64,000 bases of DNA, taken from Neodontobutis hainanensis. Taxonomy: Eukaryota > Chordata > Actinopteri > Gobiiformes > Odontobutidae. Under the pieces are notes generated by a model, which made no database searches, was not told the DNA's origin, and worked only from the letters and a program-made list of their open reading frames with translations. The translations under genes and the position numbers were made by a program. Below, piece by piece: positions 1-22,200 of the stretch. The number at the start of each line of letters is the position of its first letter. Position 1 is the first letter of the stretch. The stretch is from NCBI GenBank assembly GCA_024349245.1, contig JALDNG010000008.1, forward strand, positions 2,296,501-2,360,500, read 5' to 3'.

Positions 1-2447
1 CAGGAGTAAGAGTAATGTGTTCATATGCATTCACTCATGTGGCCGGTTCTTGTGTCAACAAATGCATGGAGCCAATTTTCCACGCCAGCCCAATGAAATA
101 TGTCGAGCTTCCAAGATGCATTGCAGCATCTCCTACACATATAGATGTCTTTGCAGCTGGTCTAGTGCTTGTCATTAATGTGTAGGCGGTGTTGTCAGTC
201 TGTCGCTTTATTGCCTTAATGGTGTGGGCCAGTTCCACTCGAGCCGCCATTGATTTACAGCAAGCATTGTCTGTGGCAGTACTGCAATGGTTTGGCACAG
301 TAAGAACAGGTCCGTAGGTTATGTAGATGATTTAGCATAGAGGTCCTCCAGTGTGAAATCACTGCCCTTTTTCACTTTGGGAATAATGTAATCAGAATGC
401 GCTAAACGCCACACATCCTTACAATTTCTGAATATCCCTTTCTGATCCTATTGACTTAACCAAAGCACCGTCTATCTTTGACTTTGTTGACGGAGATTTG
501 TGTTGAAGTATAGTCAGGGTTGTTTTTTAACAACACAAAAAGTACTTTTACCTTGACACACTGTGGCTCTTTTGCTGAAAATATTACAAGACGTTGACTT
601 TGAAGCTAGGAGAAGCTGAAGGAAGACCCCGGTCATCCAGTTTATGTTACACACGTTGTATAAATCAAAGGGGAATGCTTATCACTTATCAAAATGTTCC
701 TGTATACACTTTTCACACAACACTTCTTCACTTTGACATTTATCAAAAATGCTTTTAGTATAAGTATTCAATTATATTGTTTTCCCAAGAGCTCTCCATT
801 ATCCTCTCTTCACTCTTGTCTGGCTGCTATCACTCTATCTTCATTTTCTCTGTCCTCCTTACTTTTCTTTAATAAATGTTTAAATATTTCCCTGCAGCTC
901 CGGTGTAATTACTGTGCAGCAGCAGCAGCTCAGGTCCTCAGGGACAGACAGAGGAAGGGAGGGGAAATATGCAGGCTACAGAGGAAGAGAGTGCAGTTAA
1001 AGCTGAATGGCGGACTGAGACAGATAGAGTGGGCCTCATGACGAGGACGGATAAGGAGATGAGATAGGTAGAAGGAGGATTTTTTTATTGAACAAAATGA
1101 GAATGTCAGCTGACAGCTTGTCCTTCAGCATGTCCTTACATAAGTCTGTGCGTTGTGCCTGTGTGTAACAAGCCTGTCCGTCCATCTGTCTTCTAGTTTA
1201 AGTGAGATGTGAAAGAACACAACGTTAAGCAATTGTGAGTTCATATAGCTTCAGCACGCTTAAACACAGTTTAAAATATATTCTTTAAGCAAAAAATATA
1301 ATGTTTTCTCTTTAGTGCATTAGGATTTTCCGTTCATGGTTTAAAAAACAAAATGGCTTAGCTTTGAAGATGTTTATAGTAATTTACAGTGGTTAATTTG
1401 TGTAGAGACTGTTTATTTTGCTGTACCTCTAGAAACTGATTACTGTAACTAACCAGACCATTGAGAGAACTGGGTAAGGAACCATACCCACTGCATGGTA
1501 TCATTTCTACTGCAACATACAAACGAGGTTTTATTACATCAGGAAATGTAAAATACACATAAACTATGTAATATGTCAAGGGTTAACTTTGTTGAAAAAA
1601 AATAAAATGGCCTAAGGTCAACCAGTTTATTCCCCAATGCTGCCACTACTCCACTTAAATCTATCGTTCTGGCTGACTGGCTCAAGAACCAGGACCTACG
1701 GGCCTCGAGCCCTCTCTCAGTTTAAAATGCTCTGAGGTACAAGCAAAGTTTTTTTTGTAGCTGCTCGTCCGTCCAGGTTCAGCCAAAGTGTTTCTCTCCC
1801 CTCTCACATCAGCACTGCCGACATTATACAGAGAGACAGCTAAGTAATTGCCATCAAACTTTCTTGCTCCACTCCTCTTGCCTTTCTTTCTCAGAAGCGG
1901 GGGTGGGAGGGGTGCCCAGAACAGTAGCAGCAGAAAATATGAACTGCATTCTTTGGGAGCACAGAGCATCGGCTGGGACCAGCCTAACGCAGTCCACTAA
2001 AAGACATGACAGAGATGAAGGATATTCATGGCAATCCTAATTCCTGCATCTGGATGGGTGCAATCCTAAGGCGGGAAAACTCAGAATCACATGATCCTTT
2101 ACATTGATGAGTCATTTTTGTCTCTATTTGGAGGATGGTTTGAAGTCTCCAGCATCGATTGAGCAGGAAAGCACTACTGAATGTTTCTTCTACCAATCTG
2201 GATTTATCCTTGTTTAGGAGATTCATTCTGCTGCTATGTTTCTGTTTTGATGATGTCCTTTTAAAAGCTGATCTAAAAAGAAATCTAACTGGTTTCTCAA
2301 CTCACTCTGACATGATGCATCTGAGAAATTCCTTAAGCAATCAGCTCAAGAGTAGTGCCACACACTCTGTATAGTGGGAGCTTGTATGTCATTTTTGGAT
2401 GTTAACAGGGCCATTTTTTACATCATCAGTGTCAATATTTTGGCAAA
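1..2447. other. upstream DNA, no gene assigned
   Basis: No exon with homology could be recognised here on either strand. It may be intergenic DNA or an intron of a longer dlg4 transcript whose first exons lie outside the window. The known PSD-95 N-terminal segments (the palmitoylated two-cysteine start and the following KYRYQDED segment) are not seen anywhere between 1 and 5600. Open frames here are short, uninterrupted by splice logic, and unlike any family I know. A CAG-rich run near 917-933 and a purine-rich stretch at about 930-1010 are the only compositional features. Confidence 0.5.
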
Positions 2448-13010
<10,563 letters not shown>

Positions 13011-14334
13011 TGCTGTTGCCACTGTCCAACCATCGCGCCCCTCACCACCACCGTCCGACACCACCTGTCACCCTCACAGCCGGGACAGCTTCATCTGCCT
13101 GTCCGTCTGTCCTCCAGCAAAGTCAGTGCTTAGGCAATCACAACGAGCGGCACAGACAAACGAAGCATATCGAGACAAAACCGAGCGAAAGATAGAGACG
13201 ACCACAGGGAGGCAACGAACGATACCAAAAACTAAAGCAGACTCTGAGTCATCATCATGTGTAATTATAGTGGAAGAGACTGAGAGAAGACTTCATCACT
13301 ATTCCAGTTTAATGAGGCTTGACTGAGATCTGAGGCCTTGTTCACACTTTGCTTTAAAATGCATCACGGTCACAAGTGGATAGCTTTAAGTAAAGCTGTT
13401 AAAAGTAGGAAAATAAACAACTTAAACCTTGTTGATTCAATAATGCCAAACAATCTAGACAAACCTAGTGTCTTTGTTAGAGACTGTAACATTAGAGACG
13501 TAAAATTGGTGCCACCTGCTTTAGAGGGTGTAAATGGTAGATGCAGGATCAATTCCAAATATGAAATCAAATTGAAAAAGTTTGTGAATTTTGTAAACAT
13601 TTTGATGCCTTGTGTGAACACTCCACTTTAAACAGGATCTACACACAGCTGTTTGTGTATACATGTTACTAGGTGTAAGCAGGGCTAGAAACCTACTAAA
13701 GGGTGACCTTACAGTGATGAACTTGAAATAGTATTCACAAGGTCTCCCTGTTCCTCTTGATCATTGATAGTGGTGCCCAAAATGACTCTGTCCCTTCTTT
13801 TATATCATATCTTGACTTTGTGTCATCCTCCTGCCAGCTCTGCCTTGTCACAGGACGGGAAGGGGGGAAGTCCTTAAGGGCGCCTTCTGAATCCACTTTC
13901 TGCCATCCTTCTCTACCTGGAGCCATTTCTCAGCTCAGCCCCTTTCTGATGAATCGCCTCTTGGTTCTCAGAAACCAAGACTGGCTCAATCCAACAAGAC
14001 TTTCACACAATTAACTACTGTGAGGCAGTAAAGGCAGTTCAAATAACATTAGAGACATATGCTAAATTTGTGCATGCATTTTCAAATACAATGGAGGCAG
14101 GAGACATAGACATAGACACATTATGGATAAACAGAATGAAAAACAAAAAAACAAATTGACACTGAGAAGGTAGGTTTTCACTTATGTGTTAAGGAGGGGT
14201 TTTATAGCATGTCTTACAAAGGACAGTTTGAAGAGACACGTAAAAATTCATTATAAGGCCATTTCTGAGTACTGTAGATGCTCTGACATAGTTTAGCCTC
14301 TGCTCTCCGATGCACACGCTCACAGCCATCCACA

Positions 14335-14354
14335 AACACACACACACACACACA
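14335..14354. repeat. (CA)n microsatellite
   Basis: About ten CA units, interrupted once near the start by an extra A. It is complementary to the TG tract about 200 bp downstream. Confidence 0.9.
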
Positions 14355-14551
14355 TTGAGTATAACCTCAGCTGTATCCTAGCACACTCCTCTAAAGGGGG
14401 ACTGGCTGTTCTGACCCATTCGTCAGAAACCAGGATGAATGTTATCTCTCTAGGCACAAGCAGCAGAGCTTCATCGCACCACAGCCACTGATCCCTCCTC
14501 AGCTGCAGACATACACAGTGTTTTTAGTGGCAGCAGTTAAAGCCATGGCAT

Positions 14552-14571
14552 TTGTGTGTGTGTGTGTGTGT
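14552..14571. repeat. (TG)n microsatellite
   Basis: About nine to ten TG units followed by a degenerate continuation (TCTGTGTGCG). Confidence 0.9.
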
Positions 14572-15700
14572 CTGTGTGCGTTTATGTGTGGGTATGTTTG
14601 TTAAGGCCGTAATCAAGACATTGGAGGGGACATAACCCAACCAATACTAAACATTTTCAAAAGCCCCTTCCATTATGCCAATGCAGATTTGTGTAGACTT
14701 AGCTGCTGTAAAACATGCACAAGTAAAATAAAAAAAAACAGAATTGTAAGATTATAAATTTGTGGGTTTATATTAAATGAGAAGTAACATATTTCTGACC
14801 GTTTTTTAATTAGTATATGATTTTGCCATTAAGCAAACCATTGTATAAAAAGCCTTGTGAATAACAAGATTTACTTTACTGGATAAACAGAGTACGTGAT
14901 AATCGAAAAAGTATATTCTGCGTGTTGCAAAGCAGAGGGAAAGAATAAATGTTAACTGCACTGTGTCCCCTCCAAAGTTAAGCCTGTGACTAACGGTCTT
15001 GTGACGTGTGGAAAGTCCTCTGTGTGGGAGGAATACAGTAGGTCTTCTTTTATTCTCTAACTTCCACTTTATTCTTCTTTTCCCTCTAGTGTCCACACAA
15101 ATTGAAGCTACATCATGTTTATTGAATAAATGGCCTATATATATAAATATATATAGAAATATATATATATCTTTTTTATGCCTATTTCTAAGGGGACTGT
15201 GTCTGTAAAAATCAACACTTCCAAACTATATTCCACTGATTTATTTTGGTAATGTTATAGTTTGGTTGTTGACTTTACTCACATTCCCATCGTAATGTTG
15301 CAGCAAAAAGCTACAAGAAATAACCATTCAGTGTAACGCAGACCTCACTCTAGAGCTTGACATATTAGTCCGTGTTGAAATGAACTGAACACTTGTACAA
15401 TGCAGCTGTGTGCGTCTGTGAGACTGTGCGTCTGCTTGTGTGCGTATGCGGGTAACGAGAATTTTTGTGTCTAAAATATATAAATGATACATTAAGAGAA
15501 TATCTATCCTTTATAACATCCACTGGTGATTATTGTGTACAAAACATAAATGGATGGTGTGTATGTGTGAGTGAGAATGTGAGACACGCACAGATGTAGT
15601 GCAATACTGCTATGATGTTATGCAATGAAGATGGATTTAAAAATTAAAAAACAGTATTTATAATGTATGCACTGAAGGCATTTTATCCTACAGATATTGA

Positions 15701-18700
15701 CCATAGACTTTAGAAGAAGAGTGCATTTGGCTGTGTAACCATTGTCTCTCACTGACAAAATGTTAATATTAATAGCAGTCATACTTCTGGTCTCATTGTT
15801 TTTATTTACACACTGTTACTTTTCTTGATGTGCATCTGTAGGTGAGGTAATAACACAAATAAGGTGACAGTGTTACCATCAGACTTTACTTCTGCTCAGT
15901 GCAATGTTTTGCATCCTATTTTTTCAAGTGCAGTCATCTTCTATTGTCTATGGTATCAGCAGATGATGACGGCGAGCATAAGCAAAGGGTATCCACAGTT
16001 TTGAGCATGTGTTTGTATTTACATATAATTTGTTTTGGATTATAAGCTGGAAGTGTTACTCGAAGTGATCATTCATAGTTATTGTTTATTACTTTTGCTT
16101 CAGCTGAAGATGAATTGGCTGGAGTTTGTGAATGGGTTTTTATTTTTTGATTTATTTATTTAAAATTGTCACTGGTTTTGAGTCTGTATGTTTTATTTTT
16201 TTTCTACACAGAGATGTTTTGAGTCTTGGCCAGAAATGCTGTAAATATAGTCTTTGCGGAGGTGCTGTGTGGTTAAAGAAGGATCCATTCGAGCCACAGC
16301 CTAGTGAACTGCACCAACACAGATACTACATGTGCACACTTTGAGTGGGCAACACACACACACATGCACACACAAGCACTAACATTTACTGACACTTACA
16401 CACAGAGAGAATCACAGTGGGTGTCACATTCATGACTGGATTAATATATTTTCAGTTTCATTTTTGAGGGTTCTATGTATTTCTTAATATCTCTCAGCCA
16501 TCCATATCATAGTGTGATATTCCTTATCAAATATATGAATTTTTACAGAAAAGACTGATTACAAAGTTACAACAAAGTTAACTGATGCAGAAAATATATT
16601 TAACAATGACAATATCAAGCAAAATAAAATGTTCCAGTTCAGTGAAGCGCTTGTTGTAAATTAGCTATAAAATAATAAAATGAATTTAAAAATGCTTTCT
16701 GAAATTTGACTCAAACGTTTGTTTGTTTTTTTTATACTCTAGATGAAAATTATTACAGTATTTTTGCCTTTTTTCATGAGCCACGAGGGAGAAATCAGTG
16801 TGAGAGTGAATGACCAGAAGAGGGCGCTCTTTCTCCACATAAAGTGGCTTATACAAGCTCCCAGCAGCTGAATTTGCAAATACTTGCTGTGGCTCTTATT
16901 TGCTGGTTGCTCCCCCACCTCTCCAGCTCTCATCAGGGGAACCATTTTCTCTTTTGAAAAGCACACAATGGGGCTCACTGCGTACGGTCCCATATTGTGT
17001 GTTTATAATGTAAAACCATGGACTTTTATCAGTTTATGTTGATGTAATTAAATGTCTTAAAAACAATGTTTCAATTAATGGGTAAGTTATTAAACAGTCT
17101 TCTCAATGTCCAGATGATTTAGTATATATAGGATGAAAACAAAGGAGAGCGTGAGGTTTATTAAATTACATTTTAACTTTTTTAAAATTGAACAATAGGT
17201 TCCTAGAGCAAGACATTAAACAGACATTTAACCCATTACATTTAACTTCAAATTTCCAATTCAGAACTCCACTGAAAACAAAGGCTGATTTCATAACTTG
17301 CTAAAAGCAACCATAAGAACTTTTAAAAGAGTAATCACTTCAGCCTTTTGGCTAAATGTAATATATGGATCCTTTAATTACATAAATCATTTTAACGCTG
17401 TTGTTACATTGCACTCCCTCAACAAAAATGCACCAAAATGTCTCTGACCAGCACAGCTCAAGTCAATATTATCAGTGGACCTGAGGCACAGCAGCTGAGG
17501 TGTTTCAAGCAGTACCAACATCAGTCAACCATGAACCTTTGCTGTTTCCTCCCAGCCCTGCTGCAATGAAAATGTCAATAAATAAGCCAAAATAAACAAA
17601 TGCGGACAAGTTGTGAAATCCTAGACATGCATTAATAGAGCTTATGCGCTTAATCATAATGACCCCAAAATATTTGACCACGAAGAGACAGTTTTCTAAT
17701 GATGCAATTCTTTTGTAATGGTATCCTGTTCTAACTGTTTGTGATTAGACATACAAATAACAATGTGTTTTTCATGCTGTGAATGATTTGTTTGTACTCT
17801 AGAGACTGGGTTTCAACAAGGATTTGCGAAACCACTTTAATACCGAAACCACAGAGCCAATTTGTTTATGCTCAGCTGAGAAAGATGCCTATAAACCCCA
17901 CTTTTAAATGTTGGCACCACCAAAGCCAGCACAAAGACAAATCAGTATCTTTTTCAAAATATACCATTGAATAAATAGTAGATTGTAAACTAACTAACCA
18001 CATTCAGTCTAATGAGAGTGAATAAAAACATTTTCTACCCAAGTAAATGGTACATAACAGCCATGTCTGATAATGGACGTCACTTTGTCAGTGACTTTAG
18101 CTACACACGGGAGGTTGTCAGCGTCATTTGTTAGCTTCATTACAACATGACAGCTCTGGCCTGGAGTCGAGAATCAAATACAATTCTTCCCATGTTCATA
18201 TTTTATTATTCATTTGAGCCTGCTGTGTCTTCTAGTCAGCCATTCTTCAGCTCACCTCTTTCTCCTAGAAATGAAAAATCCCAGCTGGCACCCATCAAAC
18301 TGTTTGTGTTGGACAACTCCAATTTTGGCTTTTTTTTTTTTTTGAGTGAAATTTGGGTGGTGGCACTTTTTAGTCTTTGCTGCTCTCTTTATCTGGCCAC
18401 ATAAAGAACAAATCATTCACACTTGGATTGGTGCACGGCGGGGTGTTATGTGGGATCTTTTTTGTTGTTGTTGTGGTTAAGATGCTGTTTTTATGCTGTT
18501 TGAAAAGAGATGCCTTCTTAAGTTTAAAGACCAAGATAATACTGGCTCCTGCAGTTTTCCTCCAAAGCTCTCAGAGTGAGGGGGGATTTAATGAAATAGG
18601 TCTTGGCTCCATCTGATACAATCATCACTGCTCCTTTGAGACTTTTAAGGCATATAATTTAGATAAAAAATGGGCAGGCTCACACTTTTGTTCAAATGTC

Positions 18701-21240
18701 AAAAAAATTTAAATTAATGTGACAAATTTCAATAAATAGATACATTTCTTTCTGATTCAGATTTACAACTTAGTCCCTTTGCTGCTAATTAAAACATGTC
18801 ATATTGAAAGTATTACCTGCAGTTCATATTTGCAGAGTTGAAATGAGTTTGGGTTGGGCGCTTGTGGTAGTATAATGGCATGTGAGCCCAAAATTGGAAT
18901 AATGACTTTGCCTAGGATTAGAATATTTTCATAACACATCAGCTATGTCTGGTGATGAGTAAGTAATCTTACACTACCTTAAATCCAAAATAAAGGCTTT
19001 GAAAAAACTTTTGCAGTGGCTGAAGAGACAGTTTCATGTTTTACCCTAGAAGCAGTGGAAATTGTTGAGTTAAAATAGACAGCCTCTTAAAACCCCTTGA
19101 AAACATGAAATAAGCATGACTCCAGCCGAACGTGGTGTATAGTTTCAACGTCCTTTCAGCTTCGTGTCTCGGCTCCTAAAGGAAATATCTGATTCTTTTT
19201 AAGATAAATGCTTTGCCGTGTTCTCTTAACCATGTCTGTCTGCAGGAATATTAGAAACATGTTGTAGAGGCCCAGTCGAACCCGCTCTCCTTCCACGCTT
19301 GTTCCAGTGCAATGATCGGTACCATGAGTGTGACAGCATGGTGCGTAAAATACATAGCTTCACTAAATGCGCTCAGAAACAGCAGGGTTTCACACATTCA
19401 AAGGGTCACTCTTGTCTTTAACTCTTCAGTTGTGCACTCAAGAGACACCCCAAATGAAAGACTGGATGTTAAAAATTTTAACTGTGTTTGAGAAACAGTC
19501 TGATTAGTTTTTACCATTATTTTCTGTTAAAAATCTCACAGCTGCCTATACCAGTGCTGGAAGTTAGTGGCTGATTAAAGCTTATGAAGAAGACTTTTGT
19601 TGCCTACAGTGAATATGACAGCTTTGGCGGTTAGAATACCCCTAAGCACCATCTTTATGCATGCTGTTTTGAGTATCTATTCAGTTATATAACACTCAGA
19701 CAAGAACAAAGATAAGAGATTAGGGTAATGGATGCTATACAGTGTAATGTTTGAGAAAAGGTTTGCTTGAGTAGTTGAGCTCATGTTTGTTTTGACGGAG
19801 CAAACTCTGGTTTCTATTTGATTAGGAAGACAAAGATATGGCCTGATCATTTTGAGCTCAAGTAGAGCCTTGGACCATCTGCAAACACATTCAAAATTGT
19901 TCAGTGAAATATCAATCACATATTGAGGTCAAAATGTTACATAAAATGCATGTAAGTCAGAATTTTCTCTTATTACTTGGACTTGAAATGAGAGAGAGAA
20001 CTGAGAGAGAAAAACAAGTTGAACCCATATGAAAAGGAAATCTAGTTCAGCAGCACCAAAATTAAACATTGGTCTGTCCTTGTTAGTAGACTTGAATTGC
20101 TAATGCGTTATTTACACTTTGTCATTTAGACTTTAAATTAGCATTTTCTCGCTGCAGTCTTTTGCCAGATATTCTTCAAAAGTGATTTCATTCTGTTCCC
20201 CTTGAGGAAAAGTCCCACTAATTAAATAAGGAAATAGGGTGAGCTGCGACTCTGATGTAATGAATCTGTAATGTCATGTTTCTCATTTTGATGTGTATTG
20301 TAGGTTTCGTTTTGAAGAAAAATATGATGAATTCAGAGAGAGACATTGAAAAAGCACATAATGTGGCACAATTGCATGACTGGGCAGTTCTATAGCCTCC
20401 AAATGCTGGCAACGCTCTATTTTTCCATCTGACTGTAAAGAGCCTTATCGGCCCAAGGCAGTATGGCAGCGGGCTATGATCTTGACTCAGGTGATTCAAA
20501 TGTAAAGCATATTAAGTTGGACTATCTGCATTTTGCAGACTTCTACTTTGTAGACTTGAGTGAGAAACCAGTGTTGAACTATATTTGTGTCCTTTGAAGC
20601 TCAATAAGGACACTCTGAGTCCTTCAAAGGTCAAGTTGGTTATCCCGCAGAGGCAATCTGATTTGTGGCTCAAGCTTTCAGAGGAAGGTAGCCTACTGTT
20701 CTGTATGGGTTAAAGCCTCTATGACAATAAGAATTCACAAAGACAGTACTAATATGGAAATGGTTAAAGTAATTGTAGTGTTATCACATGCATTGCAAAA
20801 CAATTTTATATTATTAACTTTAAAAAATTAAACATTAGGCACAAAGCAACTGAAGGTGGATACCTAAACTACATATTTACAAATTCAACCCATTGAACGG
20901 TTTTAGCAGCATGCCAAGACATGTTGATGTGGCCCAAATTGTTTCCCTGAAGTCAAGATAAAGACCAAAACTACAAACTCGTCCGGCAAATATTACATTT
21001 TTATACCAAAATAAAACCCTTTGGTAGTTTTTATTTTATCCCCAGACAATATGTTACAGTTATGAAAACCAAAATATAGCTTGAAACTAGGCACGATTCC
21101 TAATTATGTGTAGTCGATCACCAGTAACGTGTGCTATATTAACTTAGGCCTTTATGGATGGATAATAATAGTAAAAGCAAGCATAGCTTAATCGTTTATG
21201 TAAATTGCTCTTATTTTATTATGAAATATTTCACCGGAAG
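15701..21240. other. intergenic DNA between dlg4 and ephb4
   Basis: I see no gene here. It is AT-rich and contains scattered AATAAA signals and short open frames that have no splice context or family resemblance. The one motif I can name is a CTCF-like site at 16814-16828. A poly(T) run is present near 18333-18344. Confidence 0.6.
16814..16828 (+). promoter_or_regulatory. CTCF-like motif, forward orientation
   Basis: CCAGAAGAGGGCGCT matches the vertebrate CTCF core (CCA..AG.GGGCGC) very closely on the + strand. It sits in the gap between dlg4 and ephb4, a natural place for an insulator. The match is seen directly; occupancy is inference. Confidence 0.5.
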
Positions 21241-22200
21241 TCTCTCTGTTGAGTTCTCACGGGATCTTGATGATGCTGCCATGGAAACGGTGGGCGGAGT
21301 TTGATGGTGCCATTCGACTCCGGGTTTGATGCGGAGATGAAGCACAAGTCCTCGGTGACCACATTACTGTAGAGAGCCGTCCGAGCCACTTCAGCGCACA
21401 ACTTTTATTCTCCGCCGAGCGTCCTCTCCGCTGACTTTTCCAATAAACTGTCCGCACATTGCGCCTCAGTCTGGAGCTAATTTAGCGTGTGAAAACGGGC
21501 CAAGCCAGACCTGTCGCACATATCCCCAGCAGCAGCTTGGGCTGTATCCCCGAGCAGCCCGACAGTCTGGTGAGTAAGGCGGCACAGATAAGACTTTGGA
21601 GGATTGTTTGCGAGGCGTGACAAGGCGATGTGGGAGGAAAAAAAGAAGTGTCTGATAATGAGGATTACCGGAGCTCCTAAAAGGCATGCATGAGGTGCCC
21701 TGGTTGCGGATTCAGTGTTGAGCCCCCTCGTTGAGCTGAGCTGAGGGCAGAGATTGGGAGAAGTCGTGTGGAGGAGCACAAAGACCTGATATAATCTGAG
21801 AGGATACAACAAGTTTGGACCATGCTCCCCTTGTACTGACAGAAGACCGGGCTGGACGAGGACTGAGGGACTCTTGTGTTGTTTTTATCACACTTACTCT
21901 GGCTGGACTTCACGCACAAAGCGAAGTTGGGCAATCAGAAGTTTGTAGTAACAGGCGGGTAACGACGCTGTTAAACGTGCTCCTTATCTCATCGATCTAC
22001 CGTGTATTATTACAAGCGTGCACTTAGCCCAAGTGTGTGTTCTGCTGCGGTGTTTTGATCACAGTGTGAGGCTCTCTCTACAGAAGTCCACTTTAAATGC
22101 AGACTGGTTTGCGGTCAGTGAGTGCACAGCCGAGTTGCCCGTGCCTCCTGCCTTTTGATTTAATTCAAAAGTTTACTTTTTGCCCTTTTGTTACCCCACA
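21241..22200 (+). promoter_or_regulatory. ephb4: ephb4 promoter region and 5' UTR
   Basis: Base composition changes here to GC- and CpG-rich compared with the AT-rich flanks, which marks a CpG-type promoter directly upstream of the ephb4 start codon. A GC box (GGGCGGAG) is at about 21292-21299. An RFX-like X-box (GCTGCCATGGAAAC) is at 21275-21288. If transcription starts near 21400, the leader is long. It would contain at least two ATG-initiated short upstream frames (21628-21693 and 21822-21839). A strong donor-like CTG|GTGAGTAAG at 21567-21578 may mark an alternative 5' UTR splice. The exact start site cannot be placed from sequence. Confidence 0.6.

Larger units (their letters stand above)
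13011..15700 (+). other. dlg4: probable dlg4 3' UTR and downstream DNA
   Basis: The stop codon TGA is at 13008-13010. The following DNA has no splice-linked coding sequence. AATAAA signals occur at 13412-13417, 14944-14949 and 15125-15130, so several 3' ends are possible and the end given is approximate. A CA repeat (about 14335-14354) and a TG repeat (about 14552-14571) lie in this stretch; if both are in one transcript they could pair. Confidence 0.5.

Noticed and set aside
694..1041. 115-codon open frame near the left end
   Set aside because: The composition is low-complexity (Ser/Leu/Phe from T-rich DNA), there is no splice context and it resembles no family. It is not supported as a gene.
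1682..1969. 95-codon frame on the - strand
   Set aside because: No homology and no plausible exon boundaries; the frame is explained by chance in GC-richer DNA.
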